In this document: positions 13,617-20,408 of the stretch, one piece after another
Position numbering within the stretch: the first letter of the stretch is position 1
Layout of the letters: every line of letters starts with the position of its first letter
Virus record (IMG/VR): IMGVR_UViG_3300025543_000210
Coordinates: 1 to 24,156 of that record
DNA: 24,156 nt
Source: a virus
Strand: one strand, 5' to 3'
Translations under genes and position numbers: made by a program
Notes under the pieces: generated by a model
The model's database searches: none
Told to the model about the DNA's origin: nothing
The model's input: the letters and a program-made list of their open reading frames with translations, nothing else

Positions 13617-14066
13617 ATGAACGAACACGGTTTTATAAAAGCCGTGCATCGGAAACTTCCACCTGCGCTATACAGGTGGAAGATTCATGATAACTTCACG
13701 GGCGGCGTGCCAGATGCTTGGTATGCCGGCCCTAACGGTTCCCTGTTTATTGAATATAAATATGTAACCCTACCTAAAAAACCCAGCACAAGGATTAAGA
13801 CTGGACTCTCAGCCCTTCAACTTGCTTGGCTAGATACTATGTGCGACTATAAAGTAGTAGTCGCAGTAATAATCGGCTCAAAAACAGGCGCTATTATTTT
13901 AACCCGAAAAGACTGGCATAAACCCCTCTTTAATACTGACTTCGATCAAGGGTTATCGATAGCAAATACAAGTAAGTGGATAGCTCAAAAACTCAATGGC
14001 AACCAAAATGAACAAGCCAAACCAAACTCAAGTAATTCAAAACTTGAGAAACCTTTGGGAAACTAA
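13617..14066 (+). CDS. Small PD-(D/E)XK nuclease (VRR-NUC-like)
   Basis: Near the N-terminus is the pattern GGVPDAWYAG...LFIEYKYV, giving D33 and E46-x-K48. This is the catalytic D...ExK of small PD-(D/E)XK nucleases such as VRR-NUC and phage Holliday-junction or replication nucleases. A later LSALQLAWLD matches the Q-containing helix these enzymes place after the active site. The 149 residues fit a stand-alone domain with a polar tail. The last 23 codons overlap the XRE regulator gene in another frame. Likely role: trimming replication or recombination intermediates. The start ATG 13617 has no Shine-Dalgarno, perhaps coupled to the upstream gene seven bases away. Confidence 0.8.
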   Translation: MNEHGFIKAVHRKLPPALYRWKIHDNFTGGVPDAWYAGPNGSLFIEYKYVTLPKKPSTRIKTGLSALQLAWLDTMCDYKVVVAVIIGSKTGAIILTRKDWHKPLFNTDFDQGLSIANTSKWIAQKLNGNQNEQAKPNSSNSKLEKPLGN

Positions 14067-14595
14067 AAAAGTAACTGAAAACATGACTCAGACCGAAGCA
14101 GCTTCTCAGCTTGGGTGGACACAAAGTGCTTTTAGTCACTACCTTACCGAAATTACCACGTTAAATTCCGCAGCAATCATTAAGTTAGCTAACTTCTTAG
14201 AAGTTTGCCCAAGCGAAATTGACCCAAATTTCAGTACTGACATGCCCACATACACCAACTTTGCAAGCTACCCAGAAACACTCTCCGGTAAAAAGTCACT
14301 TGTATCTAAAAACAGATTTATCAATGTGGGTAGTAGTAACCTTCTTAGCGTCATAGAGGTAGACCAAAAGAATCAGTTTTTTCCTTTAGGGTCAAAAGTA
14401 GGGGTTGTTTCAACACAGTTACTGCAAAAAAACTGGGTTGAAACTCGAACTGCAAACACGGAAGCTATTTGTCTAACCAAGAAAAGCAAGACTAGTAAAT
14501 TTTCAATTGTCTCTATTGAAAGAGCCAAACTGAAATCACTGCCGCTTGATAAATTTACTAGTCACCTAACCGTCATCTACTCAAAGCTGTTCTAA
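13996..14595 (+). CDS. XRE-family helix-turn-helix regulator, candidate phage repressor
   Basis: Residues 28-75 form a lambda-repressor-type helix-turn-helix: MTQTEAASQLGWTQSAFSHYL, then AIIKLANFLEVCPSEIDP. Residues 100-199 are a second domain with FFPLGSKVGVVSTQLL, which recalls the CI/LexA C-terminal dimerisation fold, but I see no clear Ser-Lys protease pair. It is the only XRE-type DNA-binding regulator in the window, so it is the best candidate to bind the TAGYA-N4-TRCTA sites, one of which starts 36 bases past its stop. Its position at the end of the rightward replication run, overlapping the nuclease gene by 71 bases, is unusual for a CI-type gene. Starts at 14008 or 14083 are possible. 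Confidence 0.78.
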   Translation: MATKMNKPNQTQVIQNLRNLWETKKVTENMTQTEAASQLGWTQSAFSHYLTEITTLNSAAIIKLANFLEVCPSEIDPNFSTDMPTYTNFASYPETLSGKKSLVSKNRFINVGSSNLLSVIEVDQKNQFFPLGSKVGVVSTQLLQKNWVETRTANTEAICLTKKSKTSKFSIVSIERAKLKSLPLDKFTSHLTVIYSKLF

Positions 14596-14627
14596 CGTTT
14601 GATGCTTTGTAACAAAAAACCCAAAAA

Positions 14628-14644
14628 TAGTAGCATTACTACTA
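14628..14644. promoter_or_regulatory. Operator-like palindrome, site 5 (TAGTAG-CATTA-CTACTA)
   Basis: Six-base arms flank CATTA as a perfect palindrome. It also contains the 14-base core TAGCA-TTAC-TACTA at 14631-14644. A second, different palindrome, ATAGT-TTT-ACTAT, follows at 14655-14667, and CACTATAAAA lies near 14677. The gap between the regulator stop and the DUF3310 gene (14596-14689) thus looks like a promoter-operator region. Confidence 0.6.
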
Positions 14645-14689
14645 ACCTAAAGGTATAGTTTTACTATTGCAAACGACACTATAAAAAAC

Positions 14690-14938
14690 ATGAAAGACCT
14701 TGTTAATCACCCTGATCATTACAACTCAGGCGGTATTGAAGCTATTGAAGCTATCGAAGCCAGCATGACTAGTGAAGGGTTCCAAGGTTACTTAAAAGGA
14801 AACGCGTTAAAATATCTGTGGAGGTGGGACAAAAAATCTACCGACCCAAAGCTAAGAATTCAAGACTTAGAAAAGGCCCAATGGTATCTGAATCGCCTCA
14901 CGAGCTGTGTTATACAAGAGGAGCGGATGGATGATTAA
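14690..14938 (+). CDS. DUF3310 family protein
   Basis: The sequence matches DUF3310 closely as I know it: VNHPDHYNSGGIEAIEAIEA, then GYLKGNALKYLWRWDKK and QDLEKAQWYLNRL. The family is common in phages, is called a 'nucleotide kinase-like' protein in many annotations, and has no proven function. The run EAIEAIEA comes from a short tandem repeat in the DNA (14737-14759). ATG 14690 has no clear ribosome site, as with the helicase. It is preceded by the operator region and is likely transcribed with the next gene, whose ribosome site lies inside its last codons. Confidence 0.88.
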   Translation: MKDLVNHPDHYNSGGIEAIEAIEASMTSEGFQGYLKGNALKYLWRWDKKSTDPKLRIQDLEKAQWYLNRLTSCVIQEERMDD

Positions 14939-15131
14939 AGTTTTAGAGAGTAGATATGGGCTTTTCATGACTGTTGAAGATTTAGCCGAAGTAGTTAAAT
15001 CAAACAAGCAAACAATTTACAACAAGCTATACGATGAAAGTTTAGGCATACCTCATTGGCGTATGGGAAAACGTTATCTTTTCCCGACTGAAGGTGTAGC
15101 TAACTACATTTCAGCTCAACTAGAAGCTTAA
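14931..15131 (+). CDS. Small DNA-binding protein, excisionase-like (66 aa)
   Basis: The ATG at 14931 follows AGAGGAG (14917-14923) with a seven-base gap; an earlier in-frame start at 14907 lacks a site. The product has a MerR/Xis-like winged-helix pattern: FMTVEDLAEVVKSNKQTIYNKL as the helix-turn-helix, then IPHWRMGKRYLFPTEGVANYI as wing and last helix. Such proteins bend DNA at attP to favour excision, or regulate integrase. It is convergent with the integrase gene and overlaps its end by three bases, a usual neighbourhood for xis. An AlpA-like transcription regulator is the main alternative. Confidence 0.72.
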   Translation: MIKVLESRYGLFMTVEDLAEVVKSNKQTIYNKLYDESLGIPHWRMGKRYLFPTEGVANYISAQLEA

Positions 15132-16237
15132 ATATCCTCAGCGTTTAGCTGAGTGTAGATAGACAATGTGTCCCACTTCAAGTGCCCTGATATGACAGCA
15201 ACTTCTGGCACGCTGTAGTTCTTTTCTTTGTCTTCAAAAAGACGACTTATACCCTCGTGCCTAAGATCGTGAAAAGTTAAATCTTCTTCAGTTGCTTTGC
15301 TTCTCACACCAGGAATTGGTGGTGCCCTCAATCCAGACTTGATCGCCACCCTAGCAAATCTATCTGAAATCGATTCACTCTTTTTTGGCTTCCCAAACAC
15401 ATGATTAGCCCGTTCTGGCAGTCTTGTTCTGTTGCGGGTTACCTTGCCAACCTTTTTATATTCACGTAGGAGCACCTCTCTCACGCCCTCTCGCATAGGT
15501 ATTATATCGGTCGGCCCCTTCTTATAACCCTCCCATAACCTGCTTTGTATACGCACGGTGTGCCGTTCAAAGTCTACATCGTCCCAAGTTAACCGATGAA
15601 TTTCGCCCTGCCGCATACAGGACTCAACCGCAAACTCGATCATAGGGCTTAGCCAGTTGTTCCCTGACTCAGAATTATGCTGCCTGCCTACTCCAGCCAT
15701 GAGCGTTTCCCACTCTCCTTCCCGCAGCCGCCTAGTACGACGCTTGCTACCAGCAATCATCTTCAACGACCCAAGTGCAGGCTTGGTTACCTCTACTGGA
15801 TTAGCAGCTATTGGTAACTCCCAAAACACAATTCCATAAGCAATGACTTGTTTTAGGTACGACATGTCTTTCTGTAATGTCGAAGCCCCAACAGTCTTTC
15901 GGCGGCGTTTGCCGTAGGCAAGCAAGTACTTGGGAGTTAAATCTTTAAGCGTGTCACTTTCAAACTCACGGGCCATGCGCTGTAGACTAGAGAGCTTAGA
16001 CCCTAGTACTGGGGCAGTGTCCTCTAGCTCTTTGATGTAGTTGTGGATTAAGTCTGACAGTCTATGGCTGATTACTTCTTTGTCATCGATAAACGTACCG
16101 TCGTCCATCTGCATCTCAACCTTCCTAGCCCATGCCTTAGCTGCTGACTTTGTTTTGAAGGTTTTTGTCTTACGGGCATGACCAGCTTTGTTTATGTCTG
16201 CCTGCCACTTACTGCCCTTAAGCCTTATATTTGCCAT
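15128..16237 (-). CDS. int: Tyrosine-family site-specific integrase
   Basis: The 369-residue recombinase has an N-terminal arm-binding-like domain (ANIRLKGSKWQADI...KTFKTKSAAKAWARKVE), a SAM-like core-binding region (about 55-150) and a catalytic domain. Catalytic residues are R209 (CMRQGEIHRLTW), probable K239 or K240, H323 and R326 (FHDLRHEGISRLF), H352 (SGHLKWD) and nucleophile Tyr361 (SIYTQL). It integrates and excises phage DNA at attP, found 82 bases upstream. Its GGAG ribosome site (minus strand, 16242-16245) lies inside the first of the CTCCGCC repeats, so binding there could repress its own expression. The length is normal for a P4/phage integrase. Confidence 0.95.
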   Translation of the reverse strand: MANIRLKGSKWQADINKAGHARKTKTFKTKSAAKAWARKVEMQMDDGTFIDDKEVISHRLSDLIHNYIKELEDTAPVLGSKLSSLQRMAREFESDTLKDLTPKYLLAYGKRRRKTVGASTLQKDMSYLKQVIAYGIVFWELPIAANPVEVTKPALGSLKMIAGSKRRTRRLREGEWETLMAGVGRQHNSESGNNWLSPMIEFAVESCMRQGEIHRLTWDDVDFERHTVRIQSRLWEGYKKGPTDIIPMREGVREVLLREYKKVGKVTRNRTRLPERANHVFGKPKKSESISDRFARVAIKSGLRAPPIPGVRSKATEEDLTFHDLRHEGISRLFEDKEKNYSVPEVAVISGHLKWDTLSIYTQLNAEDI

Positions 16238-16240
16238 CTA

Positions 16241-16260
16241 ACTCCGCCATTACTCCGCCA
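16241..16260. repeat. Two direct repeats ACTCCGCCA, probable integrase arm sites
   Basis: ACTCCGCCA occurs at 16241-16249 and 16252-16260, an 11-base spacing that puts both copies on the same face of the helix. The same motif recurs around attP. The copy next to the int start contains the int Shine-Dalgarno. Confidence 0.6.
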
Positions 16261-16311
16261 AAGCAATATAGTGGCTTATAAATAGATATAAAACAATAGG
16301 TTACAAAGGTA

Positions 16312-16338
16312 GCGGAGAGAATCCCTCTCTCTCCGCCA
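16312..16338 (+). other. attP: Probable attP core: tRNA-Ser 3' end and crossover-like inverted repeat
   Basis: The 20 bases GAATCCCTCTCTCTCCGCCA (16319-16338) read as the end of the T arm, the 3' acceptor strand TCTCTCC, discriminator G and CCA of a bacterial serine tRNA. Phages often integrate at this end. In addition, GCGGAGAGA (16312-16320) and TCTCTCCGC (16328-16336) are perfect nine-base inverted repeats around exactly seven bases, ATCCCTC. That is the geometry of a tyrosine recombinase crossover site: two core arms and a 7-bp overlap. No tRNA-Ser body lies upstream, so this is a core site, not a gene. The full attP likely spans 16241-16465. Confidence 0.75.
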
Positions 16339-16389
16339 TTTAATATATTTCCCTTATAAATCAGTAACTTACGAAGGCCGAAGGGTCAT

Positions 16390-16398
16390 TGGCGGAGT
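16390..16398 (-). repeat. Inverted copy of ACTCCGCCA, probable integrase arm site
   Basis: TGGCGGAGT is the exact reverse complement of the two copies beside int, on the other side of the core. A T-run follows directly (16398-16403), but the bases before it form no convincing stem, so it is not called a terminator. Confidence 0.5.
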
Positions 16399-16446
16399 TT
16401 TTTAAGTACCTGATTTTATTAGGTTTTATAATTTAGTCTAAAGCAG

Positions 16447-16465
16447 ACTCCGCTAATAGCGGAGT
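16447..16465. repeat. Inverted repeat ACTCCGCT-AAT-AGCGGAGT, probable integrase or Xis arm site
   Basis: Perfect eight-base arms around AAT. Each arm is a near copy of the ACTCCGCCA arm-site motif. Together with the copies at 16241-16260, 16312-16338 and 16390-16398 this gives seven CTCCGCY units over 225 bases. Confidence 0.5.
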
Positions 16466-16494
16466 TTACTGCCGCCTTGTACACACACCAACTA

Positions 16495-16524
16495 CCCAAC
16501 ATTTAGTCCACACTAATTGTTGGG
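16495..16524. promoter_or_regulatory. 30-base palindrome/hairpin in the leader of the isolated rightward gene
   Basis: CCCAACA (16495-16501) pairs with TGTTGGG (16518-16524), and TTAGT (16503-16507) with ACTAA (16512-16516), around a CCAC loop with one T-T mismatch at 16502/16517. It ends eight bases before the AGAGGA ribosome site. It could be a dimer-binding operator or an RNA leader hairpin. No T-run follows. Confidence 0.5.
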
Positions 16525-16542
16525 TCTCATAAGAGGAAAATA

Positions 16543-16824
16543 ATGGAAAGTAAAACTTTTGAACAAGATGGAAAAACTTATTACGCCACACCAGATATTG
16601 TGATCCGTGTGAATGGTATAAAGAGAATAAGCCCTGTTGAAACCTTTGAATGGTGCTGCGAAAACATGGAGCTTTCAGATGTAACAGAGAGCGAAGTTTT
16701 TCCTCAATATCACGTTGGAGAAGGCGGTGAAGAGGATTACGTCAGTTACACTGATCCTTTAGTTGTTGTGAAGAAAGAGCGTCTTTCTGTAGCAAAAGAC
16801 ACCCGCTGGTTGCCAAGGAAATAA
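16543..16824 (+). CDS. Hypothetical 93-aa protein, isolated rightward gene next to attP
   Basis: ATG 16543 follows AGAGGA (16532-16537). The product is soluble and acidic with paired cysteines (FEWCCENMEL, about 37-42) and beta-rich ends (KTYYATPDIVIRVNGIKRI; YTDPLVVVKKERLSV). No family recognised. It is the only rightward gene between the leftward integrase and the leftward late genes, and it has its own leader with a long palindrome. This is the typical place and style of a moron or lysogenic-conversion gene expressed from the prophage, but that is inference. It runs head-on into the late genes with a 22-base gap and no clear terminator. Confidence 0.65.
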   Translation: MESKTFEQDGKTYYATPDIVIRVNGIKRISPVETFEWCCENMELSDVTESEVFPQYHVGEGGEEDYVSYTDPLVVVKKERLSVAKDTRWLPRK

Positions 16825-16846
16825 GCATGAAAGAAATTACCCGCTT

Positions 16847-17272
16847 CTACTGCCGCCGTCTCGGACGGTGACTCGCCTTCCGCACAGTGCTGGTTTTCTT
16901 AGCTACTTTTTTTGGTTGAGCGGAGAACTGTTTACCAGCTTTTGTGTCTTTTCGTTTCTTGGCTGTAGTAGCAGCGTACTCCTTGCTTGATAGAGCCTCT
17001 CTAGCCTTCTTCGGGAGATACCTTTCACCTGTTGCTTTCTTTCCTTGCGTTGAGTTCTTACCAGACTTAGTACCCCAATCTTCTTTAGTCCACTTAGACA
17101 AAGACTTCTGCGCCTTTGTCTTTGGGCCTGAATACTTGCCGCCTGACTTTTTGTATCGCTGCGTTGCAAGCTGAGCTTTTCTAGCCGACCACTGACCCGG
17201 CTTACCTCCAGCCGAGCCAGCTTTTACCGACGCAACAATGCGTTTCCATTTTGGTTCGTCAGAACGAGACAC
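16847..17272 (-). CDS. Basic DUF5872-like protein (141 aa)
   Basis: The GTG start at 17272 overlaps the preceding TAG (TAGTG). Residues 1-95 match the DUF5872 pattern as I know it: SDEPKWKRIVASVKAG, GGKPGQWSARKAQLATQRYK, SLSKWTKEDWGTKSGK and TGERYLPKKAREAL. The domain occurs in phages and giant viruses and has no proven function. The C-terminal 45 residues are lysine- and arginine-rich (TSTVRKASHRPRRRQ), so the protein is very basic and likely binds nucleic acid or packs with DNA. It is the last gene of the leftward late run. A minor virion or DNA-condensing protein is a fair guess. Confidence 0.8.
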   Translation of the reverse strand: MSRSDEPKWKRIVASVKAGSAGGKPGQWSARKAQLATQRYKKSGGKYSGPKTKAQKSLSKWTKEDWGTKSGKNSTQGKKATGERYLPKKAREALSSKEYAATTAKKRKDTKAGKQFSAQPKKVAKKTSTVRKASHRPRRRQ

Positions 17273-17373
17273 TAGTACGCCTTAGAGCTAGGCTTCTTTT
17301 TCCTAGTCTTCTTACTGGTTTTCTTTTTAGTCTTACCGGGGGGTTGGTTTATACATGGATAGCCGTTATGCAT
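17272..17373 (-). CDS. Very small lysine-rich peptide (33 aa)
   Basis: ATG at 17373 has TAAGGAGA upstream (about 17379-17386 on the minus strand), and its stop is coupled to the next start (TAGTG). The peptide starts MHNGYPCINQPPGK and continues with a run of lysines, threonines and arginines (KTKKKTSKKTRKKKP). Similar tiny basic peptides occur in the structural modules of many environmental tailed phages, from memory. It may coat DNA or accompany the DUF5872 protein. Its coding is supported by the good ribosome site and coupling, not by length. Confidence 0.65.
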   Translation of the reverse strand: MHNGYPCINQPPGKTKKKTSKKTRKKKPSSKAY

Positions 17374-17383
17374 ATCGATCTCC

Positions 17384-17830
17384 TTACGTTAGCCGCATTA
17401 AAAGAAGCCCGACTGTCAGCGGCACAACAATCAAGCAAATCAATACAATCAATCCAATCTGACGTAGCTCTTTGTTACGCGCAGCTCTCTGTCTTACTAA
17501 TCTCGCAAGCTCTTCTTGCTTAGCCTTTCGAGCGTTTGCCATCTCCTGCATACACTGCTGGTACAAATGTCCGTTACCGCTGATGGTGAATATATCTTTC
17601 ACCTCCTGCATAGTGTCTGCAATCTGCTTACGCGCTAATGCGGCTTTGACAGCATCAGCTTCAGATAACCCACCAGCGTTCTGAGCTTTAGCAAGCTCTA
17701 CTTCTGCCCCGCCCAATTTCCCAAGAAAAACTCCTATCGTGGACAAGTCATCAGCCGCTCCAGCCACCTGTTTAATAGCAGATGTAGCCATGTTGACCCC
17801 AGCAACTATCGCGGAGATTTCAGCAATCAT
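17384..17830 (-). CDS. Late protein with C-terminal membrane segment (148 aa)
   Basis: The ATG at 17830 overlaps the upstream stop (ATGA at 17827-17830); a longer in-frame reading to 18019 would lie inside the tail assembly gene and is rejected. Residues 1-40 are a hydrophobic glycine/alanine-rich helix (MIAEISAIVAGVNMATSAI...), the middle is a long charged helix (AKAQNAGGLSEADAVKAAL; EEMANARK-type region with many Arg/Lys), and residues about 126-147 are one clear membrane segment (IGLIVLICLIVVPLTVGLLL). It could be a virion protein injected into the membrane or a lysis-related protein. No family recognised. Confidence 0.7.
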   Translation of the reverse strand: MIAEISAIVAGVNMATSAIKQVAGAADDLSTIGVFLGKLGGAEVELAKAQNAGGLSEADAVKAALARKQIADTMQEVKDIFTISGNGHLYQQCMQEMANARKAKQEELARLVRQRAARNKELRQIGLIVLICLIVVPLTVGLLLMRLT

Positions 17831-18219
17831 TCTGGTATGTCTGGAAACGTAACCTCTTCGATAGTTGTGGCATGAGAGAAGTCGTCCGTGAGGTCTCTCA
17901 GTGTTTGGCGATACATCTGCCAAGCACTTCTTTGTTCTGCGGTAAGCGGTGAATCTGTAACCTGTGTCCAGTCGCTCATTTTTAATCGACCATCTCTTAT
18001 AGTGCGAACAGAAAACCACATCTCAGCTAAAGCTTCTGCGTCTGTCTGAACTATTTCCACAAACTCCCCATCGACGAGTTTGTGTGTGGCGTCACTCCAG
18101 TCGCCCGTGTTCACATACGCAGTCGTGCCTTGTGGAACCAAATTAAAATCGCAATCCTGACATATGCCAGTACCAATAATTATTCCAGTCGCGTCATCAA
18201 CAATTGCCCGATTGATCAT
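17827..18219 (-). CDS. Tail fibre assembly/chaperone-like protein (130 aa)
   Basis: The C-terminal half has the pattern of phage tail assembly chaperones (XkdW/DUF4376-like): VRTIRDGRLKMSDWTQVTDS, PLTAEQRSAWQMYRQTLRDL and a final FPDIPE. The N-terminal half is a small beta domain (IVDDATGIIIGTG). Such proteins fold or attach the receptor-binding fibre made by the gene just upstream. Its start at 18219 overlaps the fibre gene's stop by four bases (ATGA). Length is normal for the family. It may instead be a virion-associated cap, but the conserved DWTQ..D.PL motif makes the chaperone call likely. Confidence 0.82.
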   Translation of the reverse strand: MINRAIVDDATGIIIGTGICQDCDFNLVPQGTTAYVNTGDWSDATHKLVDGEFVEIVQTDAEALAEMWFSVRTIRDGRLKMSDWTQVTDSPLTAEQRSAWQMYRQTLRDLTDDFSHATTIEEVTFPDIPE

Positions 18220-20408
18220 TTCTTCACCTCTAGAGTAGAGATAGTCCGATCAGCGTAATTACCATATTCATCCTGAACGTAGGCTTGGAGCGTGTATGTC
18301 CGAGATCCACTAGAGGTGTTCGTATCTAAAAAGTTAAAAGGAATGATAAAAAGGTCTGGAGTAGGTCGGACTGCTTTTGACTGAGAGGTAAACAACACGG
18401 TCGATCCTCGGCGCAAACGGAACCGCATTAACGCCTGGTCATTGTGAGATCTAACAGCAAAGCTGCCAGATATTAAGACCGGAGCACCACTATACGTCCC
18501 CGTCAAAGTTTGGATTGTGCTAAAGGTCGTGTTGTTACTGCTACTAGCGATTGCAATATTGGCACTTGTCGTTATAGCGTTGGGGAACGTCACCGCTTGG
18601 TCTTGAATTTTAAGTGTCGAGACCGCTAGGTTTTGAATCTTTGCGTTACCAACACCAAGGTCTTTGATAATGACCGTGGGGATGCCGTTAATGTTCTGTG
18701 AAGCAATGGTCGAGTTGTCTAGTCTCAGCTTAGAGGCATCAATAGTGTTGGCGGCTATACGCGCAGCCGCAATAGAACCTGCTGTGATTTTATCCGCATT
18801 CAACGCGCCTATTTTTGCGTTGGCAATTGACCCGTTCTTAATGAACGCATCAGCCATGTAAACACCGGCGGGAACTGACTCACCATTCAGTGTAGTAGCG
18901 CTGGCCTGCACGACAAAAGGTACTGTTGCAGTAGCACTGCTAGTTGCACCTCTCATAAGCGCAAAGCGATCTGCGTTGACTATGAACTCAGACTCGTTAA
19001 CCCCTAAAGATGTTGTAGTATTTGCTAAACCAAAACCTGCAACAGCGCCATTCGCGTCAATCTTAACCGTGTACTGCCCTTCTAGGTCACCAATGTCACT
19101 GGCGTTAGCTGAGTATGCTTGCTCAACAGTCACTCCAGTGCCGCCTGTGTTGTTCAATCTAGCAGTCAACCCGTTGACTGTAGACGCCGCCGCCGTCGCA
19201 GAACCACTGGCAGATGTTGCGGAACTCGCAGCACTTACACTAAATGCTGAAGCGGCGGCTTTCGCGGACTCAGCGGCAGTTTTTGCTGATTCTGAAGCAG
19301 CAGCAGAATTACCTGACGCAGTTTCAGATGCGCTCGCATTGCTTTCACTTTGAGAGGAAGCTGCGGCGCTAGCTACGGCACCAGCTTTCGCTGTGTCTGC
19401 CGCAACTCTCGATACTTCGCTTGCAGTCGCCGAAGCTTCAGAATCATCCGCGAAAGAACTTGCGTTACTCGCGCTTGTGGCAGCGGCTCCAGCGCTCGCG
19501 CCAGCATTATTTTTCGCAGTAGTTGCAAGTACAGCTTGAGCAGATGCAGTTGCCGCCGATCCAGCAGCACTTGTCGCAGAGGCAGCACTTTGACCCGCAG
19601 AAGTGCTTGCAGAAGCGCGACTTGTGTCGGCATTTGTTTCTGCGATTTCGGCATTATCTTTAGCAGTTTCGGCATTACTTTGGGCTAACAGAGCCGCTGT
19701 CTTTGCAGCTATTGCCTCAGCCGCATCAGACGCCGCTGCCGCCGCAGCAGTTGCAACACCAGTAATATCTGAGCTTAGACTTTGCGATAATTGGCTATCT
19801 GTGATCGCGCCGGTTAATACTCCCAGCAAATGATTTACATCAGGAGCAGTTGAAGCCGCCGTCCCCGCCGCTGCGTTAAAAGGCCCAGCAATACTGTCCG
19901 TGTTTACGTGCCGAACCCAGTAATACCTTGTCGCACCGGAGCCAACTGGGTCTACAAATATACGCCCTGACTGAATTCCAAGTAATGTGGCATCACCAAT
20001 AGAATCACTAGTGTGGCTGTGAACCTCAGTGTGTGAATGGTTTGAGTAAGCTGGGTAATCCCACCCCAAGTTTATCTGACTGTAGGCACCGTTAGCTTGA
20101 AAACCTGTAGGCGCTGGTGGCACAGCTAAATCTGGAAGCCTGCCGCCCGGTTGTACAAAACCTACGTTGCCTGACCTGTTTGGGTCAAAGGGATTAGACC
20201 TTAGTTCTTGGGCAAGGCCACTGTCTATTAGTTCCCGTAAAGTAACAGCCCGGTCACGAGGATCGCCCCGCCTACCCAGCCGAATGTTGGTGACCTGTTC
20301 AAGTGTTTCTAAATATCGGCGCATCTCAGGTGACGCACTTGCAGGAACCTTTGGAAACGCAGGTACTTTAGTTGGGTCGTTTGTTCTTATGTTGCTATTA
20401 CTGCCCAC
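18216..20408 (-). CDS. Large tail fibre/tip protein, J-like (730 aa)
   Basis: GTG 20408 lies inside the end of the upstream gene (11-base overlap). Residues 1-95 are a phage-specific lead (EMRRYLETLEQVTNIRLGRR). Residues 96-190 look like a fibronectin-type domain (PPAPTGFQANGAYSQINLGW ... RYYWVRHVNT). Residues 215-410 are a long alanine/serine coiled-coil stalk with many short repeats (ASATSAAGSAATASAQ). Residues 420-610 match the DUF1983/lambda J C-terminal type (YTVKIDANGAVAGFGLANTT; FIVNADRFALM; PAGVYMADAFIKNGSIANAKIG). The last 110 residues are beta-rich and likely the receptor end. The low-complexity stalk produces long false ORFs on the other strand. Role: host recognition. Confidence 0.9.
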   Translation of the reverse strand: MGSNSNIRTNDPTKVPAFPKVPASASPEMRRYLETLEQVTNIRLGRRGDPRDRAVTLRELIDSGLAQELRSNPFDPNRSGNVGFVQPGGRLPDLAVPPAPTGFQANGAYSQINLGWDYPAYSNHSHTEVHSHTSDSIGDATLLGIQSGRIFVDPVGSGATRYYWVRHVNTDSIAGPFNAAAGTAASTAPDVNHLLGVLTGAITDSQLSQSLSSDITGVATAAAAAASDAAEAIAAKTAALLAQSNAETAKDNAEIAETNADTSRASASTSAGQSAASATSAAGSAATASAQAVLATTAKNNAGASAGAAATSASNASSFADDSEASATASEVSRVAADTAKAGAVASAAASSQSESNASASETASGNSAAASESAKTAAESAKAAASAFSVSAASSATSASGSATAAASTVNGLTARLNNTGGTGVTVEQAYSANASDIGDLEGQYTVKIDANGAVAGFGLANTTTSLGVNESEFIVNADRFALMRGATSSATATVPFVVQASATTLNGESVPAGVYMADAFIKNGSIANAKIGALNADKITAGSIAAARIAANTIDASKLRLDNSTIASQNINGIPTVIIKDLGVGNAKIQNLAVSTLKIQDQAVTFPNAITTSANIAIASSSNNTTFSTIQTLTGTYSGAPVLISGSFAVRSHNDQALMRFRLRRGSTVLFTSQSKAVRPTPDLFIIPFNFLDTNTSSGSRTYTLQAYVQDEYGNYADRTISTLEVKK

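Noticed and set aside
16398-16403. T-run after the arm site as a terminator
   Set aside because: The preceding bases form at most a three-pair stem.
16827-16871. 14-codon ORF after the isolated gene
   Set aside because: Too short, no ribosome site, and it overlaps the end of the DUF5872-like gene on the other strand.
18664-19833. Several long forward ORFs opposite the J-like fibre
   Set aside because: They arise from the alanine/serine repeat codons of the fibre stalk and have no ribosome sites or protein-like composition.
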